A DNA stretch of 34,464 nucleotides from a bacterium (GCA_017557885.1 JAFYXV010000008.1:130843-165306), one strand, 5' to 3'; positions 1 through 8,939 are shown, numbered from the stretch's first letter. Notes: generated by a model not told the origin, from the sequence alone. Numbers and translations are program-made.

Positions 1-774
1 ATCGAGCATCTCGTGCCCGTAACCGTAAGCCATCCAAGCCTTGTCCCCCGCCGGATTGAAACGCGGGTTGGAATTGGAGCCCATGTTGCGGAAGAAATAG
101 ACCGCGTTGGCGGAATAAGAGGCGTCGCCGAAATAAAGGTCGAAATGCCCGTCCCCGTCCCAGTCGTAAAACCTGGGGGTCAGGCCGCGGCCGATGTAAG
201 GATCTTTGCCGAATATCAGAGTGGGCGTCGAGACCTTGAAATAACCGTTCCCCAGGCCTCTCAAAACATAGATCTCGCCGTTCTCGGAGGAATAGACCAG
301 GTCGTTCTTGCCGTCGTCCTCAAAGTCCTGCACGTCCACGTGCAGAAGCGACCAGGTGGAGCACTGCCTGTGCAGGAAGACGCCTTTCTTGAAGCGGGGC
401 GGAAAAGTCCCCGTTTTCGATTCCTGTTCAAAATACCAAATGAAACCGTTCTCGCCTCCGCACACCAGATCCGGGCGGCCGTCGCCGGTGATGTCCTTGA
501 AACAAAGGGAGGGGCCCACGTGGTAGTCGCCCACGCTGGTGCCGTGGCGAAGCGTCCAAAGCTTGCCGCCCTTCACTTTGAGAAAGCCTTCCCTGGTCAC
601 GCCGTCCCAAAGATTCTCCCTCATTTCTATGGCGTCCTTGCTGATAATGGGAGAAGGAAGAAGTTTTTCCTTAGCCCTTTTTGACTCCTCCTCATCCTCG
701 GCTGCGAAAAGCAAAGGAGCCGTCAGCGCAAGAAGCAGCGCAAAAAACGAAATTCTCTTAGTCGTGTTTGTCAT
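1..774 (-). CDS. FG-GAP/VCBS-repeat exported protein, C-terminus cut by window edge
   Basis: I translated this by hand: ATG at 774 opens a frame that stays open for 258 codons to base 1, so the gene is partial only because the window ends. It starts with a signal peptide (basic start, Leu/Ala-rich core, cleavage near LLFAAEDE at residues 21-28). Calcium-loop-like acidic repeats follow, such as DITGDGRPD, DFEDDGKND and DWDGDGHFD, typical of FG-GAP/VCBS beta-propeller blades. It is clearly a paralogue of the gene just upstream, sharing NLWDGV, NGFIW-like, FLH and SYSANA segments in the same order. It starts 11 bases after that gene's stop and probably shares its transcript. No strong SD is visible before the ATG. 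Likely exported or cell-surface; ligand unknown. Confidence 0.8.
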   Translation of the reverse strand, partial: MTNTTKRISFFALLLALTAPLLFAAEDEEESKRAKEKLLPSPIISKDAIEMRENLWDGVTREGFLKVKGGKLWTLRHGTSVGDYHVGPSLCFKDITGDGRPDLVCGGENGFIWYFEQESKTGTFPPRFKKGVFLHRQCSTWSLLHVDVQDFEDDGKNDLVYSSENGEIYVLRGLGNGYFKVSTPTLIFGKDPYIGRGLTPRFYDWDGDGHFDLYFGDASYSANAVYFFRNMGSNSNPRFNPAGDKAWMAYGYGHEMLD

Positions 775-785
775 TTTAAGCTTTA

Positions 786-2438
786 TCACTGTTTTTGCAA
801 TTTAATATCTCTGATATCCAAAAAAGCGTTGGTGGCGGTGGGGGTCATTTTGAAGCTTACGGAGACCGCGGGGTGCTCCCTTAAGTTGCTGACGAATTCC
901 GGGGAGTAGGTGAAAGAGAAATCGGACCATTCGTTGCCCACGGTCATGTTGAAATCCTTGGTGATGCTGTCCTCGTGCACCGTGTCGCCCTTGATATATT
1001 TCTCATAGATCTGGCGTATGTGGCAGATGGGCTTCACGGCCCGGCCCCTGGCCTTGAAGGAGAGGCGGTACTGGGTCCCGTAATCCAAATTGTTGATGGT
1101 GTCGTTGTAATACTTGGCGAAATAGGAATCGGTGCCAAGATATCCGTCCTCGTAATAAGCCCTGGCGAAATTGTATTTCTGCTGGGTCATAGGATCGGTC
1201 TCGGACATGAACTTGATGTTGCAGCCGGTGTTGCCGCCGTAGCGGGCCGGGTTCCAGTAAGTGTAGGAGTCGTCCTCGTGGTGTCCGTACCAGGTGGCCT
1301 TGGAGGGGCCGGGATAGGGTTTCAAGCGGTCCGTGCCCTTGACGATGACCGGCTTGCTGAATTCGCAGCGCTCCATGGGACCCACGAACTGCGCGGCGTA
1401 GATCTTGCCGTCCACGGAGCTGATCAGAAGCTCGGGCTTTTTGTCGCCGTTGAGATCAGCGAGATACGGCCTGGTGCCTATGCCGAAAAACTTGGCGGGC
1501 GTGTCGGCGAAATAGGCCGATTTCTTGTATTCCAGCAAGTACTGGGCGTCCGTCTGGTCTTCCTGGAAACCCACGTTGATGTAAAGATGCAGCCCTCCGT
1601 CCAGAGCGCCCGTCAGGATGTCGGGTTTGCCGTCGCCGTTGAAGTCGGCGATGGTGGGGGCCAGCTGTTCCCTGCCGTAGCCGTAGGCCAGCCACTGGGG
1701 CTTCTGGTTGCGGAAATTGGGAGCGGAGCTGCTGCCCTTGTTGAAGAGGATATAGATGGCGTTGGCGGAATAAGAGCCCTCGCCGTAGAGAAGATCGTAG
1801 TTGCCGTCGCCGTTCCAGTCCCAGATCCTGGGAGAAAGCTGGCGCCCGGTGTAAGTGTCGCCGTTCTCGCCGTTGCCGTTCAGCTGGTTTCTGGCGCTTT
1901 CCGCCAGATTGAAAAGGCCGTCTCCTTTGCCCTTCACGAAGAAGATGGTCCCCTTGTCGCTGCCAACGACTATGTCCTGTATGTTGTCGCCGTCCATGTC
2001 ATGCACGTCAACGCCGGTCACGGCGCAGCCGAAGAAAGCGTGGAGGAAGCGGCCGGAACCGAATTTCGGGGGCCAGGTCTTGCCTTCCCTTTTGAAGATC
2101 CAGATGAAGCCGCTTTCCGAAGCGGCCACCAGCTCCATCCTGCCGTCGTTGTCCACGTCCGCGTAGCAAATGGGGTTGCCCAATCTGGCGGGGCCGACGG
2201 TCCTGTCTTCCTTGAACTGATAGACCTCGATGGGCTTCAATTGTATCTCGCCGTCCTTGTTGACGCCGTCCCAGAGATTGTCCACTTTAAGGCTGGGCGA
2301 AAAGTCCCAGCTGGTCATCAGGTTCGGGGCGGGAGGAGCCGGCGGAGCGGCGTTCTTCGCGCCGGCAGCCGGCGCAGTCGGGGCGGCAAGCGCGCAGGAA
2401 GCGATTGCGGCCAGCAATGGCAAATAGATTTTTTTCAT
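786..2438 (-). CDS. FG-GAP/VCBS-repeat exported protein with C-terminal jelly-roll-like domain
   Basis: The protein is 550 aa from the ATG at 2438. I prefer this to an upstream in-frame ATG (2459) because an SD-like AAGGTGG sits just before it and the signal peptide (MKKIYLPLLAAIAS...) begins there. At least five acidic Ca-binding-type loops are spread over the middle, including DVDNDGRME, DMDGDNIQD, DWNGDGNYD, DFNGDGKPD and DLNGDKKPE, indicating a beta-propeller of FG-GAP blades. The last ~170 residues lack these loops and look like a carbohydrate-binding jelly roll, ending in a FLDIRDIKL strand typical of CBM4/9-like folds; that part is inference. There is no catalytic motif I recognise. 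It is followed by a tandem paralogue and preceded by a small Cys-rich gene, at the 3' end of a riboflavin/purine/t6A operon. Confidence 0.85.
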   Translation of the reverse strand: MKKIYLPLLAAIASCALAAPTAPAAGAKNAAPPAPPAPNLMTSWDFSPSLKVDNLWDGVNKDGEIQLKPIEVYQFKEDRTVGPARLGNPICYADVDNDGRMELVAASESGFIWIFKREGKTWPPKFGSGRFLHAFFGCAVTGVDVHDMDGDNIQDIVVGSDKGTIFFVKGKGDGLFNLAESARNQLNGNGENGDTYTGRQLSPRIWDWNGDGNYDLLYGEGSYSANAIYILFNKGSSSAPNFRNQKPQWLAYGYGREQLAPTIADFNGDGKPDILTGALDGGLHLYINVGFQEDQTDAQYLLEYKKSAYFADTPAKFFGIGTRPYLADLNGDKKPELLISSVDGKIYAAQFVGPMERCEFSKPVIVKGTDRLKPYPGPSKATWYGHHEDDSYTYWNPARYGGNTGCNIKFMSETDPMTQQKYNFARAYYEDGYLGTDSYFAKYYNDTINNLDYGTQYRLSFKARGRAVKPICHIRQIYEKYIKGDTVHEDSITKDFNMTVGNEWSDFSFTYSPEFVSNLREHPAVSVSFKMTPTATNAFLDIRDIKLQKQ

Positions 2439-2448
2439 ACGATCCACC

Positions 2449-2730
2449 TTATTTGTCAAGTCCTTTCACCTTTTTGTAGCTTTCGCATTTGTAGGCGAAA
2501 TAAGGGTTGCAGCAAAGAGATTCGATCTCTTCCTGATAAACTTTCCACTTGGAACTGTCGTTTATGGTATTGCGCCGGCAGGGGCATTCCAGGACGATGT
2601 AGCGCCTGTTGTAGGGGTCCATAGCCTGCGCGTAAATAAATAGCTTCTCTTCGGCGAAAGGACATTTCGTCCTGCTCTGGATTTCGTGCATCACGTCTTC
2701 CATGGAGCGTTTTTCTTTATTTTCTTCCAT
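2449..2730 (-). CDS. Small cysteine-rich protein of unknown function
   Basis: The protein is 93 aa, charged, with no signal peptide or membrane segment. Six cysteines stand out: one in TKCPF (residue 23), a CPC pair (50, 52), a CC pair (73-74) and one near the end in YKCES (82). This spacing suggests metal or Fe-S binding, but I do not recognise the family. The gene starts 13 bases after the tsaC stop, with only a weak GAGCGAG ribosome site. It ends 10 bases before the start of the FG-GAP gene, so it appears to be within the same transcript. Cys-rich and cytosolic by sequence, so a direct link to the exported FG-GAP proteins is not obvious. Confidence 0.65.
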   Translation of the reverse strand: MEENKEKRSMEDVMHEIQSRTKCPFAEEKLFIYAQAMDPYNRRYIVLECPCRRNTINDSSKWKVYQEEIESLCCNPYFAYKCESYKKVKGLDK

Positions 2731-2743
2731 TTTTTCTCGCTCT

Positions 2744-3289
2744 TTATCTTGTTCTTATTATCTTCGGCTCCGGGCCCGTCAGGTCTATCACCTCCGAAGC
2801 AAGCCCGCTCACTTCTCCTCCGTCCACCACCACGGCGACGTCATCCCAGAGATCCCTGGTCTCCTTCGCGTTTCCGGGGCTCTTCTGCCCGCTCAGGTTG
2901 GCGCTGGTGCCGTAAACCGGAAGCGCCGCTCTCAAAAGAAAAGCGCAGGCCTCCGGATGGGCGGGATACCTTATCCCGATCGTCTCCCCGGATTCATCGC
3001 GCACCAGAAAGGTATAGGGGCCGGGAAGTTTTTTCTCCATCAGCTCCCGCTTTTCCTTGTCAAGAGATCCCGCGAGAGCGTAGATGCTTTCAACCGAGCC
3101 CACGTGATAGGCGCACTTCTTGGAGAGGTCGCGGCCTTTCAGACGGTAAGCTCTTTCCTGGGCTTCCTTGGAAAAGAAAAGCCCGTAAACTGTCTCCGTG
3201 GGGAAAATGACCAGCTCCCCGGAGCGCACCGCTTCCGAGGCCGCCTGTATGGCCTTTTCCCTATCCTTCGACAGTTCGAAATATTTCAC
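2744..3289 (-). CDS. tsaC: L-threonylcarbamoyladenylate synthase (Sua5/YrdC/TsaC family)
   Basis: This enzyme makes threonylcarbamoyl-AMP from threonine, bicarbonate and ATP, the first step of t6A37 tRNA modification. The 181-aa product is a single YrdC domain. PTETVYGL lies at 30-37, the K-x-R pair at 51/53, LPGPYTF near 88-94 and the S-x-N motif in TSANLSG at 128-134. The frame is open further upstream, but that part overlaps purE. A GTG at 3289, two bases after the purE stop and preceded by GGAGA, gives the right N-terminus, so I use it. No C-terminal Sua5 domain, so this is the short TsaC type. TsaD, which uses its product, is at 17231-18241; TsaB and TsaE are not in the window. Confidence 0.9.
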   Translation of the reverse strand: MKYFELSKDREKAIQAASEAVRSGELVIFPTETVYGLFFSKEAQERAYRLKGRDLSKKCAYHVGSVESIYALAGSLDKEKRELMEKKLPGPYTFLVRDESGETIGIRYPAHPEACAFLLRAALPVYGTSANLSGQKSPGNAKETRDLWDDVAVVVDGGEVSGLASEVIDLTGPEPKIIRTR

Positions 3290-3291
3290 TT

Positions 3292-3747
3292 TTATTCTCC
3301 CAGTTTTTCCTTCCACAATCTCTTGGAAAGAGCTTCGTCCTGCAGCGCCAGGATCTGCAGCGCCAGGTAGGCGGCGTTCTTGGCGCCGTGGCTGCCGATG
3401 GCCACCGTGGCTACCGGCACGCCCTTGGGCATCTGCACCGTGGACAAAAGCGCGTCCAATCCTCCCAGACCGCCGCATTCCAGGGGAACGCCGATGACCG
3501 GCAGGACCGTGCGGGCGGCCAAAGCGCCCGCCAGATGAGCCGCCAGGCCCGCTCCGGCGATGAGCACCCTAATGCCCCTTTCGTGAGCCTTGGAAGCGTA
3601 TTCCGCGACTTTGTCGGGCGTCCTGTGGGCGGACATGACGGAGACTTCGCACCCCACGCCGTAGTTTTCCAGTATCTCCTGACAGTGCTTCATTACGCTC
3701 TCATCGGAAGTGCTTCCGTAAACTATTCCAACTTTCACTTCGCTCAT
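3292..3747 (-). CDS. purE: 5-(carboxyamino)imidazole ribonucleotide mutase
   Basis: PurE converts N5-CAIR to CAIR in de novo purine synthesis. The 151-aa length is typical of class I PurE. The phosphate-binding GSTSDE is at 11-16, the active-site SAHRTP at 39-44 and the [10 protein letters not shown] segment at 65-74, all in family order. Its ATG overlaps the hpt stop as ATGA and is preceded by a strong AAGGAGG in the hpt tail, so translation is probably coupled. PurK, the usual partner that makes N5-CAIR, is not present in the window. Confidence 0.95.
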   Translation of the reverse strand: MSEVKVGIVYGSTSDESVMKHCQEILENYGVGCEVSVMSAHRTPDKVAEYASKAHERGIRVLIAGAGLAAHLAGALAARTVLPVIGVPLECGGLGGLDALLSTVQMPKGVPVATVAIGSHGAKNAAYLALQILALQDEALSKRLWKEKLGE

Positions 3748-4271
3748 TTTTCCTCCTTGACGAGTTTGGCCACGAAAGGCAGGTTGCGGTATTTCTGATT
3801 GTAATCAGCCCCGTAGCCCACGATAAAATCATTGCCGGCGCTCAAGCCCACGAACTTGGCTTCTATTTTTTCCTTTCGGCATTTGTCTTTGTCCAGCAGC
3901 ACGCAGGCTTCTATTTGTGCGGGACCCAGTGAAGAGTAGATCTCGAAAGCCTTTTTCAAAGTTCGCCCGGACTCCAGGACCGTATCCACCAGAAGCACGT
4001 ACTTCCCCCGGCAGTCTATCTGAGGAGGCAGAAGGCATTCCACCTTGCCCGTGCTTTCCGTGCCCGAATACGAGGCGCATTCGATAAAATCGATCTCCGC
4101 TTCCACTCCGCGCTCAGAGAGCGCGCGCAAAAGGTCGCTCATAAAATGCACGCAGGCTTTCAGGATCCCCGTGACTACGAGAGGCTTTCCGGCGCAGTCG
4201 GCGGCAACTTCCGAAGCCAGCCGCTCCACCACGCTTTTGACCTGCAGTTCGCTCATTATGATCTCGTACAT
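3744..4271 (-). CDS. hpt: Hypoxanthine phosphoribosyltransferase, with variant PRPP motif
   Basis: A 175-aa purine salvage phosphoribosyltransferase that should convert hypoxanthine/guanine plus PRPP to the nucleotide. The HPRT fold is recognisable from GILKACVHFMSDLLR (35-49), the PRPP loop VLLVDTVLESGRT (92-104) and the C-terminal DYNQKYRNLPFV (156-167), which is diagnostic of Hpt rather than other PRTs. Odd point: the PRPP loop of HPRTs normally reads (V/I)EDIIDTGxT. Here the acidic pair is D96-T97 and the position of the catalytic Asp is Glu (E100). Loop I has LKA instead of LKG. The start at 4271 has GGAAGGA seven bases upstream. It follows nusB by 23 bases and overlaps purE by 4. Confidence 0.88.
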   Translation of the reverse strand: MYEIIMSELQVKSVVERLASEVAADCAGKPLVVTGILKACVHFMSDLLRALSERGVEAEIDFIECASYSGTESTGKVECLLPPQIDCRGKYVLLVDTVLESGRTLKKAFEIYSSLGPAQIEACVLLDKDKCRKEKIEAKFVGLSAGNDFIVGYGADYNQKYRNLPFVAKLVKEEK

Positions 4272-4294
4272 TTATGATTCCTTCCAATTGAAGA

Positions 4295-5044
4295 TTAATC
4301 GTGAAAGATCCTGTCCAGTTCCTTCTGTTCCTCGCGTTCTTTTTCGCGCTGCGCTCTTCCTTCCTCCCACTCTTTCTCGCGCTGTTCCTTTTTCTCCTTC
4401 CGTTCGGCCGCCTTTTTGGCTTCTTCCTCAGCCCTCAGGGCCTCCTTCTTCGCCAGGCGGTCTTCTTCCTCCGCCGCGAATTTTTCCAGATACTTGGCGT
4501 TGGTCTTGGTCCGCTTTTTCCCTTCCCTGGCCTCCTGCCCCTCCTGGTCCTTCTTGAGTTTTTTGGGATCCGGCTGGCTTTCTCTTTCCTGTCCTTTAAG
4601 CTCCGCGTTCACTGCGTCCAGGATGCCGTTGACGAAGTGGCCGGAATCTCCGCTGCAATAGATCTTCGCGATCTCTATCGCCTCGTTGATGGCGACCACG
4701 GGAGGGATCTTTTCCATTTTTTCGTGAAAGGCCGCCCTTCTCCCCTCGTCGTCGATGGCGAATTCATAAACGGCGATCCTCATGATCTCCATGTCCACCA
4801 TGGCGATCCTTTCCCTGTCCCAATGGTAGGTGTGATGATTGATGAGATCGTCGATGGCGTTGAGATTCCTTACGACTCCGCTGGTGAGGAAAAGAGCGTA
4901 CTCAAAGATCTTCTTTCTGTCCCGGAAAGGACGAACGTAAAACTCTTCTATCCTTTCCCCTTCGCTTATATCGTTGGTCTTCTGCATGTCCATGGCGTAG
5001 AGCATGCACAGGGCCAAAATACGCGCCTTGCGTCTTGGAAGCAT
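4295..5044 (-). CDS. nusB: Transcription antitermination factor NusB with long charged C-terminal extension
   Basis: Residues 1 to ~155 form a NusB domain: RRKARILALCMLYA at the start, a middle HWDRERIAMVDMEIMRIAVYE helix pair, PPVVAINEAIEIAK and the final FVNGILDAV. NusB binds boxA RNA with NusE (S10) in rRNA antitermination. Family members are usually ~130-160 aa, but this one is 249. The extra ~90 residues (about 158-249) are almost entirely K, E, R, A and Q, with heptad-like KKAAERKEKKEQ patterns, predicting a long single helix or coiled coil. The extension is in frame without interruption, so it is not an obvious frameshift artefact. It sits 7 bases after ribH, a common nusB neighbour, with AAGGA before the ATG. 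Confidence 0.93.
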   Translation of the reverse strand: MLPRRKARILALCMLYAMDMQKTNDISEGERIEEFYVRPFRDRKKIFEYALFLTSGVVRNLNAIDDLINHHTYHWDRERIAMVDMEIMRIAVYEFAIDDEGRRAAFHEKMEKIPPVVAINEAIEIAKIYCSGDSGHFVNGILDAVNAELKGQERESQPDPKKLKKDQEGQEAREGKKRTKTNAKYLEKFAAEEEDRLAKKEALRAEEEAKKAAERKEKKEQREKEWEEGRAQREKEREEQKELDRIFHD

Positions 5045-5051
5045 ACTATCC

Positions 5052-5519
5052 TTAGATTTGTTGATAGAGGCTTATCATCTCGATGGCGGAGAGCGTGGCG
5101 TCCCAGCCCTTGTTGCCGGCCTTGGAGCCGGCCCTTTCCACAGCCTGCTCGATGGTGTCGCAGGTCAGCACGCCGAAGGTCATGGGAACTCTGATCTCAT
5201 CCATTGCGGCCTGAGCAATGCCCTTGGCGCTTTCCGCCGCCACGAACTCGAAGTGCGGCGTGGCGCCCCTTATGACGGCGCCCAGGCAGACTACAGCGTC
5301 AACGCAGCCGCTCTTGGCAAGCCTTTTGGCCGTGGGCGGGATCTCCCAGGCGCCGGGGACGAAGACCACCGTGACATCCTCTTCCTTGCCTCCGTGGCGG
5401 CGCCAGCAGTCGATGGCGCCCGAGAGAAGCTTGGAGGTTATGATCTCGTTGAAACGGCTGACCACGATGCCAAGCTTCCGGCCTTCCGCATTCAGCATGC
5501 CTTCTAATTTTTTATACAT
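5052..5519 (-). CDS. ribH: 6,7-dimethyl-8-ribityllumazine synthase
   Basis: RibH condenses the RibB product with 5-amino-6-ribitylaminouracil, the penultimate step of riboflavin synthesis. At 155 aa it is of standard length. Family motifs are in order: SRFNE (21-25), VPGAWEIP (54-61), [11 protein letters not shown] with the catalytic His at 89, and [12 protein letters not shown] (115-126). A strong AAAGGAGG precedes the ATG. It lies 11 bases after ribBA, the expected partner; ribD and ribE are not in the window. Confidence 0.96.
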   Translation of the reverse strand: MYKKLEGMLNAEGRKLGIVVSRFNEIITSKLLSGAIDCWRRHGGKEEDVTVVFVPGAWEIPPTAKRLAKSGCVDAVVCLGAVIRGATPHFEFVAAESAKGIAQAAMDEIRVPMTFGVLTCDTIEQAVERAGSKAGNKGWDATLSAIEMISLYQQI

Positions 5520-5530
5520 AACGGCCTCCT

Positions 5531-6733
5531 TTAGAGAAGATGTCCCATCTTCTCCGATTTGGTTTCAAGGTAATGTTTGTTATATTCGTTGGGCTCCGTT
5601 TTTAGAGGGACCCTTTCGGCTATCTCCAGCCCGTGTCCGGAGAGTCCGACGAGTTTCTTGGGGTTGTTGGTCATGAGCCTCATCTTTCTCACGCCAAGAT
5701 CCGAGAGCATCTGGGCGCCGTAGCCGTAATCCCTGAGGTCCGGCGGGAAGCCCAGGGAGATGTTGGCCTCCACGGTGTCCTCGCCCTTGTCCTGCAGGGC
5801 GTAGGCTTTTATTTTCGCGGGAAGCCCTATGCCCCGGCCTTCCTGGCGCAGGTAAATAAGAACGCCCTTGCCTTCCTCCGCGATCTTCTGCATGGCCAGT
5901 TCCAGCTGTTCGCCGCAGTCGCAGCGGCAGGAGAAAAGCGCGTCCCCGGTCAGGCATTCCGAATGGACTCTGACCAGCACGGGCTCGTCCCCTTTTATTT
6001 CGCCCATGACCAAAGCCAGGTGATGCTGGCTGTCGATCTTGGACTCGAAAAGATGCACTTTGAATTTGCCGAATTTTGTCGGCAGCTCCGCCTGGGCGGT
6101 CTCGGCAATGAGGCGCTCCGTCTGACGGCGGAACTCGATAAGCTTGGCCACGGTGAATATCTTGAGGCCGAGTTCCTTCGCCAGTTCCACCAAAGTGTCC
6201 AGCCTGGCCATGGTCCCGTCTTCTTTGAGTATCTCGCACAAAACGCCGCAGGGCTTTTTGCCGGCCAGCCTGGCCAGGTCCACCGCCGCTTCCGTATGCC
6301 CGCTTCTCTTCAGGACGCCGCCCTCCTGGGCTCTCAGGGGGAAGATGTGCCCCGGCATGCCGAACATTTCGGAGGAGGCGTCCTCCCGGCAGAACTGCAG
6401 GATCGTCTCCGCCCTGTCATAGGTCGAGATACCGGTGGTGGCGTTTTGCAGAGCGTCGATGGAGACCGTGAAGGCTGTTCCCAGCCTGGCGGTGTTCCTG
6501 GAGACCATCATGGGGATCCCCACGGAATCCAGCTTTGCGCCGGTGGAGGGCAGGCAGACCAATCCCCTGCCTCTGGTGACCATAAGGTTGATCTTTTCAG
6601 GCGTGACGCACTCCGCCGCCATGACGAAATCGCCTTCGTTCTCGCGATCCTCGTCGTCGGTGACGATGAGCACTCCGCCGCCTTTAATGATCTCGATAGC
6701 CTCGGGGGCCTCTACAAAAACGCTCTCTGGCAT
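5531..6733 (-). CDS. ribBA: Bifunctional 3,4-dihydroxy-2-butanone 4-phosphate synthase / GTP cyclohydrolase II
   Basis: This 400-aa fusion provides the two entry reactions of riboflavin synthesis. The N-terminal half (1 to ~205) is DHBP synthase, with [10 protein letters not shown] at 26-35 and HTEAAVD at 146-152. The C-terminal half is GTP cyclohydrolase II, with HSECLTGD at 257-264, zinc ligands C260, C271 and C273 (HSEC...CDC), the [12 protein letters not shown] loop at 296-307 and NNPKK at 356-360. Both halves keep their recognised catalytic residues, so both are probably active. The ATG lies one base after the stop of the upstream unknown gene, and ribH follows, so the three are very likely co-transcribed. 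Confidence 0.97.
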   Translation of the reverse strand: MPESVFVEAPEAIEIIKGGGVLIVTDDEDRENEGDFVMAAECVTPEKINLMVTRGRGLVCLPSTGAKLDSVGIPMMVSRNTARLGTAFTVSIDALQNATTGISTYDRAETILQFCREDASSEMFGMPGHIFPLRAQEGGVLKRSGHTEAAVDLARLAGKKPCGVLCEILKEDGTMARLDTLVELAKELGLKIFTVAKLIEFRRQTERLIAETAQAELPTKFGKFKVHLFESKIDSQHHLALVMGEIKGDEPVLVRVHSECLTGDALFSCRCDCGEQLELAMQKIAEEGKGVLIYLRQEGRGIGLPAKIKAYALQDKGEDTVEANISLGFPPDLRDYGYGAQMLSDLGVRKMRLMTNNPKKLVGLSGHGLEIAERVPLKTEPNEYNKHYLETKSEKMGHLL

Positions 6734-6734
6734 T

Positions 6735-7430
6735 TTATTCCTCGTCCTTCAGGTCTATGTCCTTCATTCCCTTCATGGCTTCCTGAAGCTGCTTGGGGTC
6801 CATGCTTTTCAGCTTGTCGACCACGGCGTTGTTGTCTATCCTGACGATGAACTTGCCGCCTTCCAGCCAGCAGTCCACCACATTCATGTATTCCAGGGGC
6901 GACTGGCCCATGACTTTGAAGTAATAATACTGGCGGAGGAAAGGCACTCTCCTCAGGTCGAAATTAACCCTGCCTTCCTTTTGCAGTATGCCTTCTATTA
7001 TGGGCTGGATGTCTTTTGAAAACTCGTCCTTGTAAGGGCTCTTCTTTTCGTTGAAGCCCATGATCTGCCTCAGGAGCGCGCCTAAAGTGACGCACATGCA
7101 GGCGTAAACGCCCCAGCTAAGGGGCTCCTCGCCGCAGGTGAAGTTGAAGGCTTTCTTCTGCGGCGTCCAGATCATCTTCTCGAAGCCCAGCAATCTCTTC
7201 TCGCTGTCCCTGCCGTCCGAATAGGAGATCTTGACCTCCACGCCGTCGCGGCTGAGATCCACGCTGGCTTTCTTAACGCCGTTCTTGCCGACTAAGCACT
7301 GCTCTATAAGATCGTTGACGGCCCCTTCCTTGACGGGGACCTTCAGGTCGCGCATATTCTCAATTGCCTTTTCCATGACGGATTCCGTCACTTTCCCTTT
7401 GATGCCAGAGAAAAAATCTCCGATACCCAT
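6735..7430 (-). CDS. Conserved-looking hypothetical protein, first gene of the rib operon
   Basis: The 231-aa protein has no signal peptide and no clear membrane segment; I do not recognise the family. It begins MGIGDFFSGIKGKVTE, reminiscent of short amphipathic N-termini, and has alternating hydrophobic strands (VKKASVDLSRDGVEVKISY, around 52-71). A small-residue and Cys patch, WGVYACMCVTLGALL, lies near 106-120. The tail is acidic and charged (KGMKDIDLKDEE). A good AAGGAGA site precedes the ATG and a sigma70-type promoter lies 42-70 bases upstream, so it is the first gene of the operon. The one-base gap to ribBA suggests coupled translation. A functional link to flavin is possible but rests only on position. 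Confidence 0.7.
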   Translation of the reverse strand: MGIGDFFSGIKGKVTESVMEKAIENMRDLKVPVKEGAVNDLIEQCLVGKNGVKKASVDLSRDGVEVKISYSDGRDSEKRLLGFEKMIWTPQKKAFNFTCGEEPLSWGVYACMCVTLGALLRQIMGFNEKKSPYKDEFSKDIQPIIEGILQKEGRVNFDLRRVPFLRQYYYFKVMGQSPLEYMNVVDCWLEGGKFIVRIDNNAVVDKLKSMDPKQLQEAMKGMKDIDLKDEE

Positions 7431-7471
7431 CTTGCATTCTCCTTAATTATTCATTGTTGATTAATATTGAG

Positions 7472-7500
7472 ATTATATCACAAAAGGCCTTCATGCGCAA
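7472..7500 (-). promoter_or_regulatory. Sigma70-type promoter for the rib/nusB/purE operon
   Basis: On the minus strand, TTGCGC (7500-7495) is followed by a 17-base spacer and a perfect TATAAT (7477-7472). Transcription would start near 7464, giving a leader of about 34 nt. That is too short to hold an FMN riboswitch, and none is visible. Confidence 0.65.
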
Positions 7501-7517
7501 CGAGTGAAAACGCCCGG

Positions 7518-7544
7518 AAAAGAGGCCGCGCAGCCTCCTCTTTT
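7518..7544. terminator. Hairpin with A/T flanks between divergent promoters
   Basis: AAAAGAGG (7518-7525) pairs with CCTCTTTT (7537-7544) around an 11-base loop, giving a terminator-like symmetric element. It lies between the two divergent promoters, where no transcript is expected to end. It may insulate the promoters from upstream read-through, act as a protein site, or be a relic. Confidence 0.35.
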
Positions 7545-7559
7545 TAAAGCGTTTTTTGC

Positions 7560-7588
7560 TTGACTGATTACCGTCTTTGTGCTAAACT
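7560..7588 (+). promoter_or_regulatory. Near-consensus sigma70 promoter for trpB unit
   Basis: TTGACT (7560-7565), a 17-base spacer and TAAACT (7583-7588) form a near-consensus promoter. The predicted start near 7595 leaves a leader of about 110 nt before trpB. Confidence 0.65.
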
Positions 7589-7594
7589 CTCATT

Positions 7595-7706
7595 AATAAC
7601 AAACAATCTCAAAATGTAGCGCGCAGCGGCCCTGACCGCTGAAAAACGACCTTGTCCCAGCGCCCCGGCGCCATTAACTCAAACCTACGGTTTTCCCTTA
7701 AATTAA
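7595..7706 (+). other. trpB untranslated leader with two GC-rich hairpins
   Basis: The predicted leader holds two inverted repeats: CAGCGG/CCGCTG (7624-7629 and 7636-7641, six-base loop) and GCGCC/GGCGC (7660-7664 and 7667-7671). Neither is followed by a T-run, so they are not intrinsic terminators. There is no TGG codon in the leader, which argues against classical Trp-codon attenuation. The trpB ATG lacks a clear SD. I do not recognise a T-box or other riboswitch. Confidence 0.35.

Positions 7707-8939
<1,233 letters not shown>

Noticed and set aside
13-684. Long plus-strand ORF (223 aa) at the left edge
   Set aside because: It is the reverse-strand shadow of the FG-GAP gene on the minus strand, which has a signal peptide and matching paralogue.
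975-2624. 549-aa plus-strand ORF opposite the second FG-GAP gene
   Set aside because: It is a high-GC antisense shadow with no motif and no ribosome site; the minus-strand protein explains the region.
5633-6844. 403-aa plus-strand ORF opposite ribBA
   Set aside because: Antisense shadow of a fully motif-bearing RibBA.
7431-7464. FMN riboswitch before the riboflavin genes
   Set aside because: The predicted 5' leader is only about 34 nt and shows no RFN-like stems.
7595-7706. Tryptophan attenuator leader peptide
   Set aside because: No TGG codon run, and the hairpins are not followed by a T-run.
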